Shown here in pieces: positions 7,995 through 15,171 of a stretch of DNA of 64,000 nucleotides. Position 1 is the stretch's first letter, and the number at the start of each line of letters is the position of its first letter. The translations under genes were made by a program, and so were the position numbers. Source of the stretch: Treponema bryantii (GTDB taxonomy: Bacteria; Spirochaetota; Spirochaetia; Treponematales; Treponemataceae); contig NZ_FORI01000011.1 in assembly GCF_900113965.1 (NCBI RefSeq), forward strand, positions 1 to 64,000, in the 5' to 3' direction. The notes beneath the pieces were generated by a model. That model was not told the origin of the DNA and did not search any database. It worked only from the letters and a program-made list of their open reading frames with translations.

Positions 7995-9236
7995 ATGATT
8001 GATGTAGAGAAAGAAGAACAGGCTGTTCCACGAGCATTGCTTGTAGGTGAGCCTGGAAACAATTTACAGGAACTCAAAGGACTCGTGCTCACACTAGGCA
8101 TGGATGTAGTTCAGCGACTCACTTTAAACCGAATGGAAGTACATCCGGCTTATGGAATAGGCAAGGGTAAGGCTCAGGAAATTGCCGAACTTGCAAAACA
8201 GATTGAGGCAGACTGCATCATTTTTGACTTTAATCTTGAACCTCGTAAGCAGAGAAACTGGGAAGAACTTTCCGGCATTTCATGTTTTGACCGCCAGGAA
8301 GTAATTATCCGTATTTTTGGTCAGCGCGCTCAGACAAAAGAAGCTGTTCTTCAGGTTGAACTTGCACGCCTTTCTTATTCGCTTCCTCGTCTTGCTCATA
8401 TGAACAAGGATTTTTCACGTCAGCGTGGTGGTGCATTTGGTGCAAAAGGTTCGGGAGAAACTCAGCTTGAGCTTGATCAGCGTCAGGTTCGCGAAAAAAT
8501 CAGTGCAATCAAAAAAGAACTTGCAGAAATTGAGTTAAACCGCAAGACCCAGCGCAAACAGAGAGACAAAATGCCTTCCTGTGCGCTTGTTGGTTATACA
8601 AATGCCGGAAAATCTTCTTTGCTGAACGCTCTTACTGGTGCCGACGCCTACGTAGAAAATAAACTCTTTGCTACCCTCGATCCGCTTACCCGTAAGCTTC
8701 CGCTTAACGATAGTGCAGGGGTTCTGATTACAGATACAGTAGGATTTATCAGTAATCTTCCTCATCATCTTATTGATGCTTTTAAGTCAACTTTGGAAGA
8801 AGCAACCTATGCAGATCTTCTTCTTCTGGTTCTGGATTCATCTGATCCTGATGCAGAAGCTCAGTATGAGACAGTTTGTGCAGTTCTGGAAGATATTGGT
8901 GCAGACAAAAATCCGCGTCTTATTCTTTTGAACAAGGTGGATAAGGCCGAAGATGAAAATCATACCCTTCAGAAGCTTCGCCTTAAGTTCCCGGATGCAA
9001 TTTTAATCAGTGCAAAAGAAGAAATTGGCTTCCTTGATCTTAAATCAAAGATTTACGAGCTGCTTTATGGAGAGCTTGCAACCTATATTCTTCCTCCTAC
9101 ACAGACAGTGCTTATCAATGAATTGAAAAAAGCCGGCTGTATAGAAAAAGAAGAATGGCTTGATGATGGAGTTCATATAACCGCCCGTGCCACAGGACGC
9201 CTTGCAGCCCTTCTTTCGCCTTACATCACTGAGTAA
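7995..9236 (+). CDS. hflX: Ribosome-associated GTPase HflX
   Basis: A GTPase that binds the large ribosomal subunit and splits stalled ribosomes under stress. The N-terminal HflX domain (about 1-190) contains AYGIGKGKAQEI and GGAFGAKGSGETQLELDQR. It is followed by a coiled linker and a G domain with GYTNAGKSSLLN (G1), DTVGFISNLPHHLIDAF (G3) and NKVDKA (G4). From the ATG at 7995 it has 413 residues, normal for the family. An earlier in-frame TTG at 7959 is rejected because it overlaps the promoter. There is no Shine-Dalgarno sequence, so initiation is probably leaderless. It is divergent from pepF. Confidence 0.95.
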   Translation: MIDVEKEEQAVPRALLVGEPGNNLQELKGLVLTLGMDVVQRLTLNRMEVHPAYGIGKGKAQEIAELAKQIEADCIIFDFNLEPRKQRNWEELSGISCFDRQEVIIRIFGQRAQTKEAVLQVELARLSYSLPRLAHMNKDFSRQRGGAFGAKGSGETQLELDQRQVREKISAIKKELAEIELNRKTQRKQRDKMPSCALVGYTNAGKSSLLNALTGADAYVENKLFATLDPLTRKLPLNDSAGVLITDTVGFISNLPHHLIDAFKSTLEEATYADLLLLVLDSSDPDAEAQYETVCAVLEDIGADKNPRLILLNKVDKAEDENHTLQKLRLKFPDAILISAKEEIGFLDLKSKIYELLYGELATYILPPTQTVLINELKKAGCIEKEEWLDDGVHITARATGRLAALLSPYITE

Positions 9237-9268
9237 AACATCTAATATATAGAAGGAAATTAATAAAA

Positions 9269-9772
9269 ATGCCTCAGAAGTCAGATTCAGAAAACAAAAC
9301 TCTTAATACTATACTTCTTGCAATAATTGCAGGACTTCTTCTGGTTATTGTAGTTGGAACAATTGCAGGCCTTTTAAGAAAAAAACAGCAGACTCCGGAA
9401 ATCCTTATTTCTCAGGGAAAAGCCGTTAGCCTTATGGCTCCGGCAAATACTGATGAACTTGCATATTATGAACTTGGAACTATCCGTGTTTCTACTGCTC
9501 TATCTGATTCAGAAGAGGGCGGTTCAATTATGGTTTTATCTCCATGGCTTGCATATCCGGCAGGAGATACAGTCTTTTTTGAAGAGATTTCTAGAAAAAG
9601 CGGTTCAATAAAAGGAACTTTTCAGGCTTATTTTTCTTCGCGAACCAAAAATCAGCTTTTGACAGAAACCGAAGAGAGAATAGTACAGATATTAATAGAA
9701 GAAATAAACGCAGATTTAGCCCTTGGTAAGATCAGCGGCATATATTTTACAGATTATCTTTTCCTTGAGTAG
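9269..9772 (+). CDS. FliL-like single-pass membrane protein
   Basis: A small membrane protein with one N-terminal transmembrane helix (~14-35). Its C-terminal domain follows the FliL pattern: a YYELGTIRVS strand, then a helix ending INADLALGKISGIYFTDYLF. FliL proteins sit beside the stator at the flagellar basal body and support torque. The length of 167 aa is close to usual. It lies 32 nt after hflX rather than in a flagellar operon, so it could be a second FliL paralogue with another role. AGAAGG about 18 nt before the ATG is a weak ribosome site. Assignment rests on pattern and topology only. Confidence 0.6.
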   Translation: MPQKSDSENKTLNTILLAIIAGLLLVIVVGTIAGLLRKKQQTPEILISQGKAVSLMAPANTDELAYYELGTIRVSTALSDSEEGGSIMVLSPWLAYPAGDTVFFEEISRKSGSIKGTFQAYFSSRTKNQLLTETEERIVQILIEEINADLALGKISGIYFTDYLFLE

Positions 9773-9791
9773 AAAAATCTTCCTATACATA

Positions 9792-9819
9792 TACAGAAAT
9801 TGGACTGATTTGCCGATAA
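9792..9819 (+). promoter_or_regulatory. Putative sigma-28 (FliA-type) promoter
   Basis: TACAGAAA (9792-9799) is followed by 12 nt and GCCGATAA (9812-9819). The bacterial sigma-28 consensus is TAAAGTTT-N11-GCCGATAA, so the -10 element matches exactly and the -35 partly. The downstream ATG is 13 nt after the -10 element. Confidence 0.5.
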
Positions 9820-9832
9820 TCTAAAGGTAGAA

Positions 9833-12427
9833 ATGACTTCTGGCCAGAAGATTGCTTTCAGTCTGCTAGCGGCCCTTGCGCTGTTCGCGGTTTTTGTCAT
9901 GAGCCTTCATTCCACGCTTTTTAAGGAGCTGGAAACCAGGTTTTATGCTCAGGCAAAAATAGAAGAGAACACGGGGCAGCTGGATAAGATATCGGAGAGC
10001 TGTGATTCATACATTTCGGAAATTCTCTCGCTTGTTGAAAAAGGTGAAAATGCCTGGACTAAAAACGCCTCTGTGCGCACCTACTATGTCCAGAACCCGT
10101 CGGAAAGTGATGTAACTCAACGCCGGCGTCTTACTGAAAACCTTTTTGCTCAGATTCCTTCTCTTACAGGTATCCGAATCATCGATAAGAATGGGCGTAA
10201 TATGCATTACAGCTCTTATGATGATACAGATCTGCTGAAACAGAACGGACTTACTAAAATTTACAAGAATTATCCTGATGTTATTAAGGATGCGGGTGAA
10301 CTTTCGTTCGAACTTCTTCAGAAAAACTCAAGTGAAACAAAAACTGTTCTTCTTTGTGATGAAGAACGCGGTCGAATTATTATAAACGTGCCATTCTGCT
10401 GGGTAGACGGCATTTATTCGGGCATGGCTCTGTTCTATCTTAATCTTCATGAAGTTGAAAAGGAATTAACCAGCCGCGAAGTGCTTGCTCTTGGAGAAGG
10501 GCTTACTTTATTTGCAGATGATGATCTTAACGGCGGTTTTGTAGTTAATCTTCCTCATGGTACAAAAGCTGATTTCAAACAGCCGTTCCTCAATTACTGG
10601 AAGGCTAGAAGTGAGGTTATGAGCCGTGGTGGAGACGCTGGCCAGCAGCCGGAAAAACTTCTTGCAATTCCAGACGGCCGTTATTACCTTGGACTTTCAA
10701 GCAACCGCATTGGAAAAATGCGTGTAAGTGCTGTTTATACAAGTGATATTTTTGAGCTTTCTACAGAAATCAGAATGCTCATTTACATCTGTGTATTTAT
10801 TTCAATTCTTCTCATTGTTTTCCTGTTTTTCAGCTTCTTCCGTGACCCTGTGGTTACTTTGCAGAAGCGCATTAAGAAGATTCAGCTTGGAATTATTGAA
10901 AACTACCTCGATGGAAAAGAAAAACGCGAGTGGCCGGATGTTGCTCGTCATTTCCGCCAGCGCAGAAATGATTTGAGTGAAGAAATCATTAAGAGTCTTC
11001 ATGTTCATTCAAAAAAGCGTAGAAAAGAGCTCTCTGAATATCTTGATAAAAACTGGGATGAAATTTTTGCAATTTTTGAAGCTAAAACAGGCGTTTCCGG
11101 AAGTTCTGCCGGTGAAAGTGCTCCTGCTGCAAATGTAAGCGGCGCGGCTGAATTAACTGGTGCTTCTATCGCAGAAATCCGCCGCATGCTCGAAGAAGTT
11201 CTTCAGAACAGAAATATTGTTGCTCCTGTTGCTGCTGCTGCGGGAGCGGGTGCAGTGGCTGCGGCTACAACTGCTGCAGTGGCTAAGAAAGTAGCTCCTG
11301 CGCCTGTTGATGATGAAGTTGAAGAGATAGATGAGCTAGATGAGATTGACGAGGTTGATGAACTTGATGATGCAGAAGTTCTAGATGAGGTTGAAGACCT
11401 TGATGACGCAGAAGAGCTGGATGAAGTTGAGGAACTTGCAGAAGAGGCAGATGAAGTAGAGGAGCTCGCAGAGGAAGTTGATGAACTTGATGATGCAGAA
11501 GTTCTCGATGAAGTAGAAGATCTTGACGATGCAGAAGAATTGGATGATGCAGAGGAACTTGCAGAAGAGGCAGAGCCTGTAGATGAAGTTGAGGAACTTG
11601 TTGAAGAGGCAGATGAAGTAGAAGAAGCAGAACCTGCAGAGGAAGTAGAAGAGCTTGATGATGCCGAAGAAATTGATGAGGTAGAAGAACTTGCTGAAGA
11701 AGCTGAAGAGGCTGATGAAGTAGAAGAGCTTGCAGAAGAAGTAGATGAACTTACTGATGCTGAGGAACCTGCTGAAGAAGTTGTAGAAGAACTCGCCGAA
11801 GATGCTGAAGAAGTTGATGAACTTGATGAAGCAGAAGACGAAGTAGAAACTCTCGATGACGTTGAGGAAGAAGAACTCGACGTGCTTGAAGAGTATGTTG
11901 AGCCTAAGCCTGGCGCTCCAGCGGATGACATTGATGCCTTCCTCAAATCACTTGCAGTACCAGAGAAGAAGTACCAGCCTTCAAATGAAACCTTCTTTGC
12001 TTCTGAAGAATTCCCTAATGTTGAAAATCTGTTTGCAGAGGAACTTAAGCTTGGAGATTTCAGCGCTTACTTTAAGGAAGGGGCAGCTACTCTCAATGTA
12101 AAATTGTATCCTATTCCTACATTTGAGCAGCCGGAAGGTGAAGTTCCTGTAACAAATCTTACAGAAAAAGATGCCGCAGAAATCAACTGGCAGCCTCCAA
12201 AACCAGAAGTAGAGGAGCTTACAGAAGAAGTTCCTTCATATATTTCAGAACCAGATTTCTCAATGACCAGCTTCGGTGACAATCTTTCAGAGGAAGTTCC
12301 TGAACTTCAGGAAGAAAAGGTAATTGTCGAAGAAGACGGTGTTTTTAGTATTGCCGAAGATCTCAAATGTACAGACGTTGAACAGGACGCCGATTTCAAA
12401 AAACTCGTAGATTCAATTCTCTGGTAA
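9833..12427 (+). CDS. Membrane sensor-like protein with long acidic repeat region
   Basis: I do not recognise a named family. An N-terminal transmembrane helix (~7-27) is followed by a ~280-residue periplasmic region resembling a Cache-type sensor. A second transmembrane segment (~318-337, ICVFISILLIVFLFFSFF) and a HAMP-like cytoplasmic segment follow. An Ala-rich stretch (~460-490) precedes ~190 residues of irregular Glu/Asp/Val/Leu repeats (units such as DEVEEL and LDDAEEL, ~491-690). The 864-residue protein ends in a less repetitive acidic tail. No kinase, GGDEF or methyl-accepting output domain is visible. A putative sigma-28 promoter lies upstream, which suggests a motility-linked role. 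The start has AAAGGTAG close upstream. Confidence 0.8.
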   Translation: MTSGQKIAFSLLAALALFAVFVMSLHSTLFKELETRFYAQAKIEENTGQLDKISESCDSYISEILSLVEKGENAWTKNASVRTYYVQNPSESDVTQRRRLTENLFAQIPSLTGIRIIDKNGRNMHYSSYDDTDLLKQNGLTKIYKNYPDVIKDAGELSFELLQKNSSETKTVLLCDEERGRIIINVPFCWVDGIYSGMALFYLNLHEVEKELTSREVLALGEGLTLFADDDLNGGFVVNLPHGTKADFKQPFLNYWKARSEVMSRGGDAGQQPEKLLAIPDGRYYLGLSSNRIGKMRVSAVYTSDIFELSTEIRMLIYICVFISILLIVFLFFSFFRDPVVTLQKRIKKIQLGIIENYLDGKEKREWPDVARHFRQRRNDLSEEIIKSLHVHSKKRRKELSEYLDKNWDEIFAIFEAKTGVSGSSAGESAPAANVSGAAELTGASIAEIRRMLEEVLQNRNIVAPVAAAAGAGAVAAATTAAVAKKVAPAPVDDEVEEIDELDEIDEVDELDDAEVLDEVEDLDDAEELDEVEELAEEADEVEELAEEVDELDDAEVLDEVEDLDDAEELDDAEELAEEAEPVDEVEELVEEADEVEEAEPAEEVEELDDAEEIDEVEELAEEAEEADEVEELAEEVDELTDAEEPAEEVVEELAEDAEEVDELDEAEDEVETLDDVEEEELDVLEEYVEPKPGAPADDIDAFLKSLAVPEKKYQPSNETFFASEEFPNVENLFAEELKLGDFSAYFKEGAATLNVKLYPIPTFEQPEGEVPVTNLTEKDAAEINWQPPKPEVEELTEEVPSYISEPDFSMTSFGDNLSEEVPELQEEKVIVEEDGVFSIAEDLKCTDVEQDADFKKLVDSILW
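11305..11900 (+). repeat. Degenerate acidic codon repeat tract
   Basis: GAA, GAG, GAT and GAC codons with GTT/GTA/CTT dominate for about 600 nt inside the acidic protein. Units of roughly 18-45 nt recur (for example those encoding EVEELAEEADEVEELAEE and ELDDAEVLDEVEDLDDAEEL). The copies differ at synonymous positions, so the tract is old or subject to selection on protein charge. Confidence 0.75.
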
Positions 12428-12445
12428 TTACAATAAAGTTACCAC

Positions 12446-12474
12446 TTGCTCTAATTCATTCATAGAATTATAAT
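12446..12474 (+). promoter_or_regulatory. Promoter of apt-asnA (TTGCTC-17-TATAAT)
   Basis: TTGCTC at 12446-12451 and a perfect TATAAT at 12469-12474 are separated by 17 nt. This leaves a ~28-nt leader with AGAAGG as the ribosome site of apt. Confidence 0.65.
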
Positions 12475-12508
12475 AGTTTCGTTATTTTTTTTTGACAGAA
12501 GGTTTCTT

Positions 12509-13039
12509 ATGACTGTAGAAATGCTTGATAAAGCTATTCGCCGTGTACCTGATTTTCCAAAACCAGGAATCCTTTTCTATGATATTACAAGTGTTCTTGT
12601 AAATCCTGATGCGCTTAAATTTTGTATTGACCAGATGATAGAAAAATACAAGGATGTGAAATTCGATGGTGTTGCAGGTGTTGAAAGCCGCGGTTTTGTT
12701 TTCGCAGCTCCATTTGCAGAAAAACTTGGAATTCCACTCGTATTGATCCGTAAAAAAGGAAAGCTCCCTGGAGAAACATACCAGTGCAGCTATGCCCTTG
12801 AATATGGAACTGCAACAATTGAAGTTCACAAAGCCGACGTTAAAAAAGGCGGACGCTATCTTGTTGTAGATGATTTAATTGCAACCGGCGGTACGCTCGC
12901 AGCCGCTAAGAATCTGATTGAGCAGGGAGGCGGGGAAGTTACTGATTTCTTTGGCGTTATCGGTCTTCCATTCCTGAATTATGAGAAAGTTCTTTCACCA
13001 TGCAAAGTAACTACACTCATAAACTATCTGGGAGAATAA
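12509..13039 (+). CDS. apt: Adenine phosphoribosyltransferase
   Basis: Salvages adenine to AMP using PRPP. The PRPP-binding loop VVDDLIATGGTL lies near residue 120, and GVESRGFVFAAPFA and the flexible hood region (KKGKLPGE) are in place. The length of 176 aa is standard. AGAAGG precedes the ATG. The stop is followed 7 nt later by asnA, so the two genes are likely co-transcribed from the promoter at 12446. Adenosine deaminase encoded at 3010-4026 belongs to the same purine-salvage network. Confidence 0.95.
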   Translation: MTVEMLDKAIRRVPDFPKPGILFYDITSVLVNPDALKFCIDQMIEKYKDVKFDGVAGVESRGFVFAAPFAEKLGIPLVLIRKKGKLPGETYQCSYALEYGTATIEVHKADVKKGGRYLVVDDLIATGGTLAAAKNLIEQGGGEVTDFFGVIGLPFLNYEKVLSPCKVTTLINYLGE

Positions 13040-13046
13040 GCCTAAA

Positions 13047-14078
13047 ATGATTAAACTGCCTTCAAAATATAAATCAATACTCAACACAAAAGAAACTGAA
13101 CATGCAATTGTTGCTATTAAAGATTTCTTCCAGCTCGCATTGAGCACAGAACTCAACCTTACCCGCGTTACTGCACCTCTTTTCGTAGATGCAGGCAAGG
13201 GTATTAATGACGACCTCAATGGTGTTGAACGCCCTGTAAGCTTCCCGGTAAAAGACCTTGGTGATGCTAAAATGGAAATCGTTCAGTCACTTGCAAAATG
13301 GAAGAGACTTAAGATTACTTCCCTCGGACTTGAACCAGGCTTTGGTATCTACACAGATATGAATGCTCTCCGTCCGGACGAAGAACTTGATGCAATTCAT
13401 TCTATATATGTAGACCAGTGGGACTGGGAAATGGCAATCGATCCAAAAGATCGTACTGTTTTCTATCTTCATGAAATCGTAAAGAAGGTTTACCGCTGTA
13501 TCCAGAGAACTGAATTCTTCCTTTATGACAGATATCCTGCAATCAAACCTATTCTTCCAAAGGACATTAAAATTCTTTATGCAGATGAGCTTCAGAAAAT
13601 GTATCCAAAGCTCACTCCAAAAGAGCGTGAAGATAAGGTAGCTAAAGAATACGGTGCAGTATTTATCACAGGTATTGGTGGTAAACTGCCAGACGGTTCA
13701 ATTCACGACGGACGTGCTCCAGACTATGATGACTGGATTACTGAATGTGGTGACGGTCACCGCGGACTTAACGGAGATATCCTTGTATGGAACCCTGTTC
13801 TTGAAAGAGCCTTTGAGCTTTCTTCAATGGGTATTCGTGTAAGCCCTGAAAGTCTTAAACAGCAGCTGGAAGAACGCGGATGTCCTGAACGTGCTAAGTT
13901 TGAGTTCCACTCACGACTGCTCAACGGTGAACTTACACAGACTCTTGGTGGCGGTATTGGTCAGTCACGTCTTTGTATGTTCCTTCTCCGCAAGGCACAC
14001 ATCGGCGAAACACAGGTAAGTGTCTGGACAGACGCAATCAAAGCCGACTGTAAGAAGCACGGAATTGAATTGTTATAG
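13047..14078 (+). CDS. asnA: Aspartate-ammonia ligase (asparagine synthetase A)
   Basis: Makes asparagine from aspartate and ammonia with ATP to AMP. It is a class II aminoacyl-tRNA-synthetase-like enzyme. The N-terminal block (NTKETEHAIVAIKDFF, LNLTRVTAPLF) is diagnostic. So are DDLNGVERPVSF, DQWDWE and the C-terminal GGGIGQSRLCMFLL motif 3. The length of 343 aa is close to the usual 330. It follows apt by 7 nt and is followed by a palindromic repeat. Host-associated treponemes and lactobacilli commonly carry this ammonia-dependent type. Confidence 0.95.
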   Translation: MIKLPSKYKSILNTKETEHAIVAIKDFFQLALSTELNLTRVTAPLFVDAGKGINDDLNGVERPVSFPVKDLGDAKMEIVQSLAKWKRLKITSLGLEPGFGIYTDMNALRPDEELDAIHSIYVDQWDWEMAIDPKDRTVFYLHEIVKKVYRCIQRTEFFLYDRYPAIKPILPKDIKILYADELQKMYPKLTPKEREDKVAKEYGAVFITGIGGKLPDGSIHDGRAPDYDDWITECGDGHRGLNGDILVWNPVLERAFELSSMGIRVSPESLKQQLEERGCPERAKFEFHSRLLNGELTQTLGGGIGQSRLCMFLLRKAHIGETQVSVWTDAIKADCKKHGIELL

Positions 14079-14091
14079 AATGTGAATGAGG

Positions 14092-14131
14092 CGGTGGTTG
14101 AGTGATGCGAAGCATCGTATCGAAACCACCG
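14092..14131. repeat. Palindromic repeat, long-loop type, asnA 3' side
   Basis: CGGTGGTTG and CGAAACCACCG arms flank an inner palindrome (gatgcgaagcatc). It lies between asnA and the next gene and ends 9 nt before the chosen ATG. The open frame continues upstream through it, which explains an apparent N-terminal extension. Confidence 0.85.
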
Positions 14132-14139
14132 TTTTTTAT

Positions 14140-15123
14140 ATGGCAAAAGAGTACAAGTTTAAGGCAGAAGAGTTAGAATCTCAAATCACAACCCTTACAC
14201 AAAAGGGTATAACAGAACTTTCCGTAACCGACGAAAAGGTTTCTCGTGATAAGAATAAACTCCTCCGCCTTATGAAACTTGTGGCACAGCATGCGCCAGA
14301 AGTTTACGTTTCTTTTCTTGCTGAGGCCGCTGTAATTGACCGCGAGGTAATTGCCGCAGCCTCAAATCTTTTCTGCTCTTTTGACATTCCTCTGGTTTGT
14401 ACTCAAAAGGGTGGCCATCTTCTTTTTGATAAAAAATTCTACGCAAATAAAGCACGCCTCTTAAATGAAGCAGGGCTTGTGTTCGGTTTTCAGCTAACTT
14501 ATGCAACCGTTCCTGGCGACTCACAGAAGTTGTTTATGGAACGCCTTGATTTTGCAGTACAGCAGTATCCGAATCATATAGATTTTCCTCAGACAGAAAG
14601 TGAAGAGTATGAAGCAAAGGTAAGTGGAACTTTTTCTGCAGCCGACATCCGTTACTGCCGTGACACTGCCTTTGCCTGCCGTACCTTCTACACCTCGGGG
14701 CGCGCGGTTCCGTGGTTCCTTTCAGTACTCAAACCACTGCGCATTTATCCGTCTCGCTTTTTCTCAGATTTTGCAGAATGGCAGCGCGTAAATAACTGCA
14801 GCTACAAAAGCGGTTTTGTGCCGGAAGGTGAAAATCATAAATCAATCGAAAAAATGCAGTTGCTTTTTCTGGACGAAAAATATGAAGAAAAACACTGCCA
14901 CAATCTTATAACATTAGTTCATGATATAGTGGGAATAAACGGAGCAATGTCACGACTTGCAGGAGAAAATGAGGAATCTACAATAGAAACTTCATATCAT
15001 CCTGATGATCTGCTGGGACCAGAAGCCTTAGATCTTACAGCTTTTGCAGAAGACGTCTGTATGGAGCACTGTACCGTGAAAATATTTTCTAATGGCGAAT
15101 ATCCGGATTATGAGGTAAAATAG
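14140..15123 (+). CDS. Unknown protein; possible radical-SAM-like barrel lacking the cluster motif
   Basis: Family not recognised. It has 327 residues from the ATG at 14140; the upstream part of the frame is repeat DNA and has no ribosome site. The middle segment KARLLNEAGLVFGFQLTYATVPGDSQKLF resembles the GFxLxYGxPGD-type region of B12-dependent radical SAM enzymes. No CxxxCxxC motif is present, so a radical mechanism is unlikely. The C-terminal part (NLITLVHDIVG...) resembles nothing I know. No transmembrane segments or signal peptide are seen. It lies between asnA and a GGDEF gene. A structural or partner role is a guess. Confidence 0.6.
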   Translation: MAKEYKFKAEELESQITTLTQKGITELSVTDEKVSRDKNKLLRLMKLVAQHAPEVYVSFLAEAAVIDREVIAAASNLFCSFDIPLVCTQKGGHLLFDKKFYANKARLLNEAGLVFGFQLTYATVPGDSQKLFMERLDFAVQQYPNHIDFPQTESEEYEAKVSGTFSAADIRYCRDTAFACRTFYTSGRAVPWFLSVLKPLRIYPSRFFSDFAEWQRVNNCSYKSGFVPEGENHKSIEKMQLLFLDEKYEEKHCHNLITLVHDIVGINGAMSRLAGENEESTIETSYHPDDLLGPEALDLTAFAEDVCMEHCTVKIFSNGEYPDYEVK

Positions 15124-15171
15124 ATAAGAAAAAAAATGTACCAATGCTAACAGAGGGGAAGGAGAGGCCTT

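Noticed and set aside
11203-11946. 247-codon Ser-rich open frame on the minus strand
   Set aside because: It is the antisense of the acidic Glu/Asp repeat tract (GAA/GAT read backwards as TTC/ATC/TCT), with no ribosome site or recognisable domain.
14086-14139. Upstream in-frame start extending the unknown gene through a repeat
   Set aside because: Translation comes from the palindromic repeat and there is no ribosome site; ATG at 14140 is preferred.
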